From Saccopteryx bilineata (lineage: Eukaryota; Chordata; Mammalia; Chiroptera; Emballonuridae), in contig NC_089498.1 of NCBI RefSeq assembly GCF_036850765.1, forward strand, positions 73,572,305 to 73,636,304: a stretch of 64,000 nt of DNA, read 5' to 3'. Below, one piece after another: positions 1 to 12,400 of the stretch. The notes under the pieces were generated by a model. That model searched no databases and was not told the DNA's origin. It saw only the letters and a list, made by a program, of their open reading frames with translations. Every line of letters starts with the position of its first letter. Positions within the stretch are counted from its first letter, which is position 1. Both the position numbers and the translations under genes were made by a program.

Positions 1-23
1 TGTAAAAAGTTTGGGGACCCCTG
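1..23 (-). mobile_element. Terminal inverted repeat of a truncated-by-window hAT element
   Basis: The first 23 bases match the end of the hAT copies at 20238-20762 and 53328-53657 (AAAAAGTTTGGGGACCCCTG). The rest of this copy lies upstream of the window. Strand is given relative to the 53328 copy. Confidence 0.85.
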
Positions 24-3000
24 CCCTACTGCCTGCCTTGGCTTCTCTTCCTGACCCTTTCCTCCGTCCACTCTGCCAGCCCCCTTTTCTCTGTCCCCTG
101 CCTCTCCCTTCTTACCCATCTCCTGGCTTTTCCCACGTTCTCTCCCATCTCGCTCTCCCCCCTCTCTGCCCCCACTTCTATTCTCTTTTTATTTCTCCTT
201 CTCTCTTTCAGCCTCACTCTCTGTGTCTCCTCTGACATTCTCTCACCCTCTGTCTTTCTTTCTCTCTTCCCCAACTTGTGTTTTTCTATGAAAAGCTCAC
301 ACATTTCAGAACCATCCAGGCTTAAAACTATACCCCATAATGTACTTAATACCACAGAACTAAAAATGATTAAAATGATAAGTTTTATATCATGTATATT
401 TTACCACCCGTTAAAAGTACTTTTAAAAATAGACTTGGAGTTGCATTCTCACCCAAAATCTAAAAATAAAAAAAGGAATTTTTTAAAGAAAAAATATAGA
501 CACCAGCTGCCCCCGCTCTGTGGCTGTGTGACCCTGGGGAAGTCACTCCACCTCTGGGCTGACTCCTCCCTTTGTAAGCTGGGATGCTGATAGCAGGTCC
601 TGGGAGGGTGCAGCAAGATGGCGCCTGCTCAGCACCGAGCGCAGTACCAGGACCCAGCGGGCACTCCATAAATGCCTGCCTCCTCCCTCCTCTTTCTGGG
701 TTTTCTTGTCCTCTCTTTAAAAAACCCCAAAAACCTGGGCTTTCTTCTCTGTCCTTCTGAGCCCCTCTGGCCAGTGTCAGAAGTCAGCCATGGGGGCCCA
801 CGCAGAGCAGAGGGACATGTACCTGCTAAGGTCTCCACAGCCCTGGGATTGTTAGTACAGGTAACATCATGGCTCTTATACCCCCGCTACCAGGCACACA
901 GCCCTGCCAGCCATAGAAGTTAGGGCACTGTTGTCCCCTTTGGCTACAAAGAGTGGACAGTGGTCTTGTGGGCCACTCCCTTGGCATCGTGTGGCTGGCT
1001 CTGGTCAAGCCTCCTGCTCCCCACCCCTGCCATGACCTGGCACTCTCTGAGGCCCTGAAAACACAGAAGATGACAGCTTTGGGCCAGGACAGGCAGACTC
1101 ATGCCAGGCTGGGGCAGGCAGCCCGGTTCTGTGTCATGGTCCAGGCACCGCCTGTCATCTGCCATCATACTGGGGAGGACACCTGGTTCTGGGGCCCGAG
1201 CCTCAGAGACCAAAGGCCCCATCATCCTCTCTGCCTGCCGAGACCATTACCAGGTGTCAAGCCTCCCGGGGCGATGGTTTCCCTCTGTCCAACTGGTGGC
1301 CAGTGCTGAAACCTGGATGGGTGGGTGGTCTCCTGAGAGGAACTGCTCTTCCCGGCTCCCCACCTGAAAACTGAGGGTCAGGGACCTTGCTCCTGGCCCA
1401 GGCCATGCAGCATCACTTGTAGGCTGAACCCTACCACCCCCAGAACAGCCTCTTCCCTCCTGCTGCCCCCTGACAGCAAGCCCAAGCCCCCTCCCGGTTA
1501 GATCCCTGACCACCAGGAGCGGCGGGCGCCAGGCTTGGCCTCTCCCCCGTGATGGCAGGAGAGTTAAGGCAATGACTGTATTGGGAGAGGTCCAGAGGGA
1601 CGTCATACGTTAGGGGACAGAACTCTAACCTGGCAGGACACCAAGAGAGCTGACCTCAGCTCTGCTGGCAGCTTGTTGTGGGACTTCAGGCATGCCTCCT
1701 ACCCTTTCTGAGTCTCAGTTTCTCCAGACGTAAAAGGAAGGGGCTGGATGAGATCCAGGTGAGCTGCCAGAGCTGATTGGTGTCCAGACTGAACTCTGTG
1801 CTGTAGCAGAGTAAGTGCCATGACTCATTGAGAGTTTCCCCTGAGTGTCTTATTATGATGAGGAACTGAGGCTGAGTAACTTAGTGAAGGTCACACTGAT
1901 GGAGAATGACAGTGAGGCCAGGATTCAAACCTGTCCATCTGTCCAGCTTTATACTTAACAATCATACCACAGTACCACAAGGGTACAGTTGACAATACTA
2001 CCTTCAAAGGGTTTATCAGAACCTATGTGCAACCATGCAGATGTGAGCTGGGACACATCATGGCAAGGAGGAGCAGCTTTAGGAATTCTAAGACAGGAGA
2101 ATCAGGGAGGGCTTCCTGGAGGAGGCTTAACAGTTATAAGCTTTGGGGAGGAACTCCAGTTGAGTGCCCTAATCCAGGAGGGCTTGCTTTTTACCTGAGC
2201 GTAGAAGGCTAAGTCAAGGGAGAGCTGACAGAAGAGTGAATTATCTCCTCTGTAGGCTTAGTGGAAGCAGTTATCCAGGGAGGCCTCCAGGTCCTGGCAG
2301 GGACAAATGAGAGGTCAGGGGGCTCCTAGGAAGAGGACCTTCCTCTCAGCTCCAGCTCCACAGGCTCCTGAGCCATGAATGGGGAGAGGACACATGCTCT
2401 CTTCAGATGTGTGTTGAGCCTCTCTTCTAGGCCACAGCAGTAAGTAAGCAGAGCCCGGCCTCATTCTCCTACAGGAGATAGACAGTTAACACACGAACTC
2501 ATCAATAAATAATACAGCTCCAGGCAGCGGTCGGTGCTGTGAGGAAACCGGACTGGGCAGGAGAGAGAACTGCACAGACCAATGTCCGGTATGGCGTGGG
2601 GGCATGAGCAGGACTTTGAGAGCAAGTGGGCGTGGACCAGGGTCCAGGGGCTTCCCTGAGGCCCAGCCCGAAGCTGACTGCAAGTTCATGACACCAAGAG
2701 GACAGAAGAGAGTTCCAGGCAGGGTTCTGGATGTGCAAAGACCCTGTGATAGAGGAGCCAGGGTTGCATGAGGGACTGGAAGATGCCCGGTGAGACTACA
2801 GTGAGGAGATTGTGCAGGGCCTAGGGGCTAGGTGCAGGATCTGGGTCTTCATGCCGAGAGGCCAGGAAACATAACCCGGGGAATGACATGCCATTTGCAC
2901 GTTCTGAAGGCACACACTGACTGCGGGGTAGAAAGTGTGTCAGTGGAGAAAGATGGCTTGTTTCGCCGTTGCCGCTTCCAGGTGAGCTGCAGTGGTGAGT

Positions 3001-3137
3001 AGGGTCAGGGTGGAGGCAGAACAGGTGAGAACGACAGGTGGCAATGAGAAAGGAACTCAAGGGGTAGGAGGGAGAGCTGTCGGGTATCCTTCGCCTGTGT
3101 CTTCGGGCCTGCCCCTGACCGTGTCTCTCTCCCCCAG
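24..3137 (+). other. UNC5B intron 2 (3' part)
   Basis: No coding exon found. Starts with a C/T-rich low-complexity stretch (24-270), then AT-rich sequence, then MIR-like relics around 500-610, 1650-1770 and 1860-1970 (motifs resembling MIR core such as TGGGACTTCAGGCATG and GAGGCTGAGTAACTT). The rest is unique-looking intron. Ends at the acceptor before 3138. Confidence 0.8.
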
Positions 3138-3281
3138 GCCTGCGGGTGCGAGAGGTGCAGATACAGGTGTCTCGGCAGCAGGTGGAGGAGCTGTTTGGGC
3201 TGGAGGATTACTGGTGTCAGTGTGTGGCCTGGAGCTCTGCGGGCACCACCAAGAGTCGCCGGGGCTATGTCCGCATTGCAT
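3138..3281 (+). CDS. UNC5B: UNC5B exon 3: C-terminal half of Ig1
   Basis: 144 nt; the first two bases complete a glycine codon begun in exon 2 and the last base begins a tyrosine codon. Encodes [14 protein letters not shown] followed by the [12 protein letters not shown] segment, which holds the second conserved cysteine of the first Ig domain and the Ig F-strand. Acceptor CTCTCCCCCAG, donor GTATGC. Ig1 contributes to netrin-1 binding in the family. Human has RRAY where this sequence reads RRGY near the end. Confidence 0.96.
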
Positions 3282-6200
3282 GTATGCCACCCTGATACCC
3301 CGCCCCCCCATTCTCTGGGCCCTGTTCCCTTCCCTACGGATTTCGGAGAGAGAACTCCATATCTGTGGGGATATCTGGCTGAAGACACCCGCAAAAGCGA
3401 CATTGGGGCCATGGACACTAGCTCTAAGAGGGCTTCTAGACCCAGACACACATTTGTAAAGGCCCATTTTCTATGGTCTATATAAGGAACCTGCCAGCTT
3501 CCTCACCATCCCAGATCACCATGTACTAAGAATCCCATAGTCAAGGAGGGAACCCTGTTCCCGCAAATTCACCTGGTAAGGCCCCACTTTGGAGAAATGG
3601 GTATTTCCCAGGTAAAGGCCAGGCGTCCCCATGAGTATTACCTTGGTATGCACTGCCACCATGTGGCTAAAAGGGGACACTGCAGTCTCCTGCTCTGCCT
3701 GGCTGGCCTCCCTCACTGTACCTTGCCTTCCTTTCCCCAGACCTGCGCAAGAACTTCGACCAGGAGCCTCTGGGCAAGGAAGTACCCCTGGACCACGAGG
3801 TTCTCCTGCAATGCCGCCCACCAGACGGGGTGCCTGTGGCTGAGGTGAGTGGTCGCATGGGGAACCCTGGGCCATGGCAGAGGCCAGCCAGGCATGGTAT
3901 CAGCCATGATGCCTCAGGCTTCCCGAGCCCTCACCACTTAACAGAGAAGGGAACCACACATGCCCGACCCCATCTGGGCTCTCAGCAGGCACAACCTCAC
4001 CAGATGAGGTCCAGCTGGGGCAGGAACCCCCAGGGCTCCTTGGGTAGGCTGCAGGCTCAGACTCCTTCAAGGCAAGTGGCCACACACACCATCTCCCCCT
4101 GCGCCACCCAGAACCCAGTGCCCAGCCTTATGGACACCAAAGTGTCTCCTAATGTATGTTCTGAGTGTGTACTCACCCCACAAGCTGAGTGTGTACTCAC
4201 CCCTTCCCCTTATCGTGTGACCTTTGCACCTCTGGGCAGCGCCCTTCTGTCCCCTCTCATCATCCCTGCTGTGTTCCAGATGTGCTGTCTCTCCCACTCC
4301 CTGCCCTGGAGGTCCAGGAGTTGGAGCAGAGCATGGGGGACAGCTCTGCTTTGCTGCCAGGGATGCAAGCAGAACAGGGACCAGGGGACATGGGACCCCA
4401 TGTTTGACTCCAAAACTTAGCTCTAACTACTTAGCCTCCCCTCGCTCATGTCCTTGTCTGCAGAGTGGGCTCAGACAGATACCCTGTACGACAGCTGTCT
4501 CATTGGGCTCCCACATATGTGGGCCACTTGGCACGTTGGTCTTCATAGCAGCCCTGCAAGGTGGCTGTCCTCACCCCATGTTATGGCTGGGAAAATAGTG
4601 CTGGGGAGTGGGAGGGCAGAGTGGTCACGGTGACTAGCTAGTGAGTGGCAAAGCTGGGATTTGAACCCAGGGACCATGTTCTTAATCACCTGCCAGGCCT
4701 CTCACCCTCGCTGAGGGAGTTAGTATGAAGAGTCACAGTGAAGGCGTGTGCTCCTTGCTAACACTTATTTCACTCTTACTCTGAGCTGGTCACTGTGCTC
4801 TGCACTTGCCACGTGCTGTCATTCAATCCTTACAGTAGCTCAGCAGGTTAGATGCTGTTAAATTCCACCTTGCATCTGATGACATTGAGGCTGAGTGTCC
4901 GTCCCTTCCCAGGGCCACCTGCTGGTGGGTGGTCATCCTAACCGCTGTGTTCTGTAGTGTTCAACACAGAGCCTGGCTGGTGGAGGGCCTGCCTCACTGT
5001 GGGTGGACATGGATAAAACTGATATCCTGTTGATGGTCAGACCCCCCGACCCCTCCAGAGCGGGCCCACTTCCCAGGATGCAGGGGAGAAGGCACTGGGT
5101 CTTCATGCACCTCAACCCCGTTCCTGCAGGTAGAGTGGCTCAAGAATGAGGACACCATTGATCCCACCCAGGACACCAACTTCCTGCTCACCATCGACCA
5201 CAACCTCATTATCCGCCAGGCCCGCCTTTCCGATACGGCCAACTACACCTGTGTGGCCAAGAACATCGTGGCCAAGCGCCGTAGCACCACTGCCACAATC
5301 ATCGTCTATGGTGCGGTCAGGGTGGGGGCGAGGGCGGCGAGGGAGGGGGGAGCGCCCAGCGCTAGATGGCCACCTGCCCTGCCCTACCCAGGACACCAGC
5401 AGCACCCTAGGGAGTAGATGGGGAGGATGAAGCCCAGAGAGGAGATGCTGCCTCCAAGGTTAAATAACAAAGCTTGTGGTCAAGCCAGGCACCCCGAGTC
5501 TAGCCAGACTCACTCACCCCTTCTCAGACCCTTTTTCTGTCTCTGAGGGAGAAGACCCAGTTCTCTCGGAGTCAGAGCTGGGGCAGGGCCCAGTCGACAT
5601 TCCCATACCCAAGCCTCTTGTCCTAGCAGAAGCAGAGTCTGCTGGCCAGGACTGTAGGCTGTTCCTTGCTGTCCCCTTGGGTGGGAGGGGCGGAGCCACA
5701 GCTGAGATGCCTGGATGTTGTAGAAAGAACCCTGTACCCGGTCCCAGGTCCCCCTCACTCACGGAGTTATCCTACTAGCTAACACTTATTTCACACTTAC
5801 TCTGAGCCGGGCGCTGTGCTCTGCACTTGCCACGTACTATCCCATTCAATCCTCACAGCAGCCCTGCCGGTTAGATGCTATTAAATTCCAACTTGTATTT
5901 GATGACATTGAGGCCGAGTGTCAGTCCCTTCCCAAGGCCAAGGGTATCAGCCCTCTCTGGACTTTCATTGGCCTTTGAGCAATGGGGCGGGGAATTGACG
6001 GTAACCTCAAGGGTCCCCTTTGGTGCTGACGGTTGCAGCCAGGCCTGCCTCCTGGTATCTGAGTCCCTAGCCCTGCAGGCAGGAGGGATACTAGTAAGGA
6101 CCAGCTTCAGCAGAAGACTCATCAAGGTGGAGGGATGAGGTTTGGGGATCCCCTGGGTCGCAGAGCCAGGCCAAATGGGCTGACCCCTGCAGTGAACGGT

Positions 6201-9200
6201 GGATGGTCCAGCTGGGCAGAGTGGTCGCCCTGCTCCAACCGCTGTGGCCGCGGCTGGCAGAAGCGCACACGGTCCTGCACCAACCCTACCCCGCTCAACG
6301 GAGGAGCCTTCTGTGAGGGCCAGGCTTTCCAGAAGACTTCCTGCACCACCGTGTGCCCGGGTAAGGCCTCTGGCCAGGTGACACCGGGCCCATGCCCAGC
6401 TCCCAAGCTCTGTCGTCTGTGCTGTGGTGTTTGCCAGAGTCAGGACAGCTGTTCTCTCCCCGTCATGGGGAAGAGCAGGTGCTCATCCCGGGGCCCACAG
6501 CTAGTTAAAAAGGCTGGACTAGGTTATACAACCTCTGTCCTCTTGTTCTTCCTTGGGCTGCTGGAGAGATGGAGGCAGAGGCTCTGAGCTGCGGTCTGAA
6601 GGGTGGGCTCTGCCCTCTGGGCTGAGGGTGTTAGCCCCCTGGGCCAGTGGCCCAGAGCTGCCTGAAGTTAGGGAGCCTGCACTTGACTGTGAGGCACACC
6701 GTGCAGCTGACCCCAATCCTCTCCTTCATCAGTCTTTGTCTAAGTGCACCTCCACTGTGGGTCTGTCCTTGCTTGTCTGGCTGTGTGCTTTCTTTGGGTA
6801 CGTGTGTGAGAGCAGGATGATGTTTTCACCGTGGGTCAGTGTCCTTGTATATGGGCTTGTGCAGTGGGCCGCCTCTGTGTGAATGACATTATGCATCTAC
6901 TTGTGTTCTCTGCCCACCTGGTACACCTGACTGCCCAGGTGTGAGGCTGTGTGGATACAGCGTGGATTTCTCTGTGTGGCCTGCGTGGTGCATTGTTGAT
7001 CTCTGTGCACATAGCTGTATGTGTGTGTTCCCATGTGCCCTGTGCTGTGCTCCTGCAGTGGATGGAGCGTGGACAGAGTGGAGCAAGTGGTCAGCCTGCA
7101 GCACCGAGTGTGCCCACTGGCGCAGCCGAGAGTGCATGGCGCCCCCACCCCAGAACGGAGGCCGGGACTGCAGTGGGACTCTGCTCGACTCCAAGAACTG
7201 CACCGACGGGCTGTGCATGCAAAGTGAGCCTCGGGAAGGCGGGGCCCGGACGGGCTGTGCATGCAAAGTGAGCCTCGGGAAGGCGGGGCCCGGACGGGCT
7301 GTGCATGCAAAGTGAGCCTCGGGAAGGCGGGGCCGGACGGGCTGTGCATGCAAAGTGAGCCTCGGGAAGGCGGGGCCCGGACGGGCTGTGCATGCAAAGT
7401 GAGCCTCGGGAAGGCGGGGCCCGGACGGGCTGTGCATGCAAAGTGAGCCTCCGGAAGGCGGGGCCCGGGGCGGGGCCTGGAGCCAGATAGGGGGCCCGGC
7501 CACACCCCCAGACCTCTGCAGCCACCACATCCATTGTCGCATCCGTACCATTCTCCATTCCCTCTCTACCACCTTTTCCTGCCACCTGCATCATTGTCTT
7601 TCCCTTTATTTCCCTTGACAGATAAGAAAACTCTAAGTGACCCCAAAAGCCACCGTAAGTCCCATTTCATGGCTCTCCTCTTTCCTCTGGGGTTCTCCTG
7701 GGCTGGCTTTTGCAGGGTGTGGAGAGCAGGGCAGGGGAGTTGAAGGTGCCTCCCCATCAGCCCCCCACGGGGCTCTCAGGACCTGATGCCGCGGGGTCAC
7801 GGCCTCCACTACTTGCAGACAGGCAGACCCTGGGGCACCCTCCTGACCCTCCCATCCAGGGGAAGAAACAGTCTCAAAGACAAGGGACCTGTCCAGGGAT
7901 CCAGCCAGGGTTTGAACTGAAATGTTTTCCTGGCTTGTGATAATTAAACCACAGTTTCCAAGTAGTTTTGGAATCATAAAATCAGTGGTGAGCCCCCGAG
8001 CCCAGCTCACTGGGGGGCCGAGCTGTTGACTGATTAGAGATTGTAAGTCTCCAGGTCAGTAGCCCCCAGGGGTTAGCAAGGACCTCAGGAGGCAGAGCCC
8101 AGTCCGAGGAAGCTAGAAGCCCCCAGAGAGGTGGGAGCCAGCCCTGAGGGCGATGGGGGTCAGAGGGGGGCTGGGGTGCAGAAATGGGTGAGCATCGTGC
8201 CCCGCCTCTTGAAGGCTCGGGCCTACCGTAGGGGAATGGGGCCGGCAGCGATCCAGGCAGGGGAGGCTGGCCTGCTGCCCTGAGGGCCCAGGGGGCGGAG
8301 AGAGTGGACAGGTGCTGCCTGGAGCTCCAGTGTGGGGGCCACTAGCCACGTGTGGCTATTTAGACTTGTATTTACCTGAATTAAAATTAAATACATTTTA
8401 AAATTCTTAAGTCTTACCAGCCATATTTCAGTTATTCAGTGGCCACGAGTAGCTCATGGCTGTCACGTGAAACAGCACAGACACAGAACGTTTCCATCAT
8501 CGTAGAAAGTTCTGTTGGCAGCCCTACGTTAGACCCTGACCCCTTCCTGCCTGGCTGTATGCAGTTATTCCCAGCTGTGCAGCAGGCTGCCCTGCCCCCA
8601 TCAGAGCTCGGTGTCCTCCAGCCCCGTGGCCTGCCTGGGGGAGGGTAGTGTAGCCAAGGGAAGCCACCCTGAGCCCCTCCCACCCCCTCCCCCTGCTCAC
8701 CTCCTCTCCACCCCATTGCCCTGCATCTCATTCCCCTCCTGCTGTGCCCCTCATGCCCTTCCACGGCCCCCTCAGCACAGAATGGGGACAGCGGGTCAGA
8801 GCCCCACTTGCAGACATTGCCAGGGACCTGGCCCTCTGGTCACAGCTGGAGATTGCCACAAGCTGCAAGTGGGACTCTGGTTTTGATCCCAGCTCTGACA
8901 GGACAGACTGTGGCACCCATGACTGAACCACAGGCCGTCTCCTCCTCAGCAGTGAGCAACGAGTTACTCTTGCCACACTGAGAGGGGAGCAGGGCCGAGG
9001 GTTTGAGACCATTTTACTTATAAAGACAGGTGGTCAGAGAGGCTCAAGTCTTGCCTGAGGTCACCAGCCTGCCGTGGTGGGGCTCAAACTAGAATTCAGG
9101 CCCTGCCCCGCCCTAGGACCCTGGGTTCCCCGGCTCCTTGAAGGCCTGGGCCTCTGCCCCTGCCCCTTACGCAGCCCTCCTGTCCCTGCAGTCCTGGAGT

Positions 9201-9414
9201 CCTCTGGGGATGTGGCGCTGTATGCCGGTGTCGTGGTGGCCGTCCTCGTGGTGGTGGCCGTGCTCATGGTGGTGGGGGTGGTGGTATACCGCCGCAACTG
9301 CCGTGACTTGGACACTGACATCACCGATTCGTCTGCGGCTCTTACTGGAGGCTTCCACCCAGTCAACTTCAAGACTGCAAGGCCCAGTAAGAACGTGGGA
9401 ATACCTGGATTGGC

Positions 9415-9446
<32 letters not shown>

Positions 9447-12400
9447 GCAGTGGGCGTGGCAGACAGACAGACCAGCCAGATCAGAGGCTCTTGACTCCCT
9501 GGGGTTTTTCCAAAGTTTGTTTTAGAGTTAAGTGTGGATTGGTGGGTGTCAGATGCAGAGAGGAGAGGAGTGGCCAGGCTGTGAATCCCCAAAGCCTTTC
9601 ACAGCAGGACGTTTGGGTGGGGTTTGCAACAGGAAGGTCCCCGGCAGGAGCGGATGTGGGACTGAGCCAGTGAGGCATGTCTGGGTCTGACTATAGCCAC
9701 CACCCCTGCAGACCACCCACAGCTCCTGCACCCCTCTGTGCCTCCGGACCTCACAGCCAGTGCCCGCATCTACCGCGGGCCCGTGTATGCCCTGCAGGAT
9801 ACAGCCGACAAGATCCCCATGACCAACTCACCCCTGCTGGACCCCCTACCCAGCCTCAAGATCAAGGTCTACAGCTCCAGCACCACCAGCTCTGGGTCAG
9901 GCCTGCCAGACGGGGCCGACCTCCTGGGGGTTCTGCCGCCTAGCACGTGCCCTGGCGACTTCTCCCGCGACACCCACTTCCTGCACCTGCGCAGCGCCAG
10001 CCTCGGCTCCCAGCAGCTCCCGGGCCTGCCCCGTGACCCGGGAAGCAGTGTCAGCGGCACCTTCGGCTGCCTGGGCGGGAGGCTCAGCATCCCCGGTACA
10101 GGTGGGTCCTTCTCTGCTTGGCTGTCAGCCTGGCCTCTGCACATCCTCTGGAACCCCAGCACTATGCAGCAGAAGAGCCCATTTCACAAATGAGCAAAGT
10201 TAGGCCCAGGGGAAGATGTGACTACAAAACAGAAGATCTGGGGTCAACCTGCTTCTGCCTCCAGAACTTTTGCCCAGCCACTTTAAACCTGTTCCTTCGC
10301 CTGTTTAAGTAGGGGAGGATACCCTGTGTATTTCAACAAACCTTCAGGGCTGTCCTAAGCTTTGGCATCAGAAGGGCAGGGGTGCCCATCTCAGGTTGCG
10401 AAGCCAGCAGTTACCAGTTACCTAACTTCATACCCAAGGCTGGAGCCAGCACTAGGATCTTCTGACTCCAGGTCTTTGCCCCATCTCTACACCCCATCGC
10501 AATGCCAGAGGCCCCTGTGCCACCCTCTGTGGTCAGTGGCCCGACCTCTCCTTGCACCCAGTCTCCAGACCTTCTCTCCCCACCCTCTGCTGCTGGCCAT
10601 CTGGAGCTCAGGAGATGTCTTTCCCTGCCCCAAGCTGGAGGCCAGCACCCCACACCCTGTTCTAAGCTCCTGAACTCCCTTTGGCTCCTCCCAGCTGACC
10701 TCCCTCTCTCCCTAGGGGTCAGTCTGCTGGTGCCCAACGGAGCCATCCCCCAGGGCAAGTTCTACGAAATGTACCTCCTTATCAACAAGGCAGAAACCCT
10801 GTGAGTAGAGAGGCCCCAGCCTTGGCCCGGCTGCCTCCTCTTCCTCTCGCCCTGCTTCCTGCCTACCCTGGGCTCAAATATCATTTTCTCCCCTCCAAAG
10901 CCTGATTCTAGGGCCAGTTAGTCCTCCAAGGAAAAAAACATTGATAGATCTTCTGACGTTCATACCTGAAACTTGCACAACCAGCACAACAAATTATACA
11001 ACTTGACAGGCAATTTACAAATTGGTTACAATATGAAAAAAGGCTAATCTCCTTACTCTGTAAAGAGGTTTTAGAGACCAATAAGAAAAATTTAACATCT
11101 TAGTGCAAAAACAGGTGAAAAAAATGAATAAGTGATTTACACATACTATTATGCACATACACATACAGTGGCCAATAGGCTATGAGTAATTATTCAAACT
11201 AATTTGTAATCAAATAGTTCATTCAAACAGCCATGAGATATTGGGAGGGTTTTTTTTTCTTCATGAGTTTGTAAAAGTTTTTTTTTTTTCAAAGACAATC
11301 CCCTCATACTGGCAAAGCCTGGGACACAGCCCCCGGGGCGTGCTGTGGGAGTGGGGAGCAGCACTGGCTCTCCAGAGCACAGTGTAATAACACCTGTCGA
11401 CAACATCCCAGGAGTGCGAAACCTTTGGAAATGTGAGCCAGGATTTGGCTGTGAGAATGTCATATTGTGATAGCAAAAATCTGGCCACAGTCTGAAGGTC
11501 TATTCCATTTCTCTGCCTCTCCTTACCCCCTGGGAACCCCAGGGGCGGAGACCTGCTCGCTCTCTGTTACCCCAGGAGCAGGGGCAGAGGTGGGAGCCCA
11601 GCACCATCAGAGCTCAGGCCTCCCCTCACTGCCGCCCTCCTGTCCCCAGCCCACTCTCGGAAGGGACCCAGATAGTATTGAGCCCCTCGGTGACCTGCGG
11701 GCCCACAGGCCTCCTGCTGTGCCGCCCCGTCATCCTCACAGCTCCCCACTGTGCCGAAGTAGCTGCCGGCACCTGGATCTTCCAGCTCAAGACCCAGGCC
11801 CACCAGGGCCCCTGGGAGGTGAGGAGCCAAAGCTGGGGGCTGGAACCACTGTCCGAACCTGCCCACCTGAACAGCCCCTGCAGGGCCTGGACTGGGACCT
11901 GTCTGCCCCACCCCCACTGTCACCCCACAGGAGGTAGTGACCCTGGATGAGGAGACCCTGGACACCCCTTGCTACTGCCAGCTAGAGGCCAGGTCCTGCC
12001 ACGTCCTGTTAGACCAGCTGGGCACCTACGTGCTCACCGGCGAGTCCTGCTCCCGCTCGGCTGTGAAGCGGCTGCAGCTGGCCATCTTCGCCCCTGCCCT
12101 GTGCACGTCCCTGGAGTACAGCCTCAGGGTCTACTGCCTGGAGGACACGCCCGTAGCCTTGAAGGTAGGGCCAGGCCCCAGGGACCCACACAGCCCTGGC
12201 ACACGGTGGGCACGTCACCCCGGCCAGCCAGCCGCATGGCACCTCCTAGGGTCCCCCTCCCAAAGATCGTGGTAACTGCCAGGCACCCTCCACCACCCTC
12301 AGCCTCATTCAGCCAGTCATTCCTCAGCCATTGAAATGGCATCAGACTCTCGAGATACAGAGGCAGACCAGCCGCAAGCCCTGCCCTCACCAGTCTCCGG

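Noticed and set aside
4160..4200. Possible CRISPR-like short repeat (CTGAGTGTGTACTCACCCC twice)
   Set aside because: Only two adjacent copies in a mammalian intron; a chance small duplication.
6889..7594. Minus-strand frames of 227, 202 and 167 aa with a repeated [13 protein letters not shown] motif
   Set aside because: Antisense of the exon 7 donor array; repetition comes from the 44-bp unit.
9167..9592. Minus-strand 141-aa frame with poly-proline
   Set aside because: Antisense of exon 9 and the poly-G tract.
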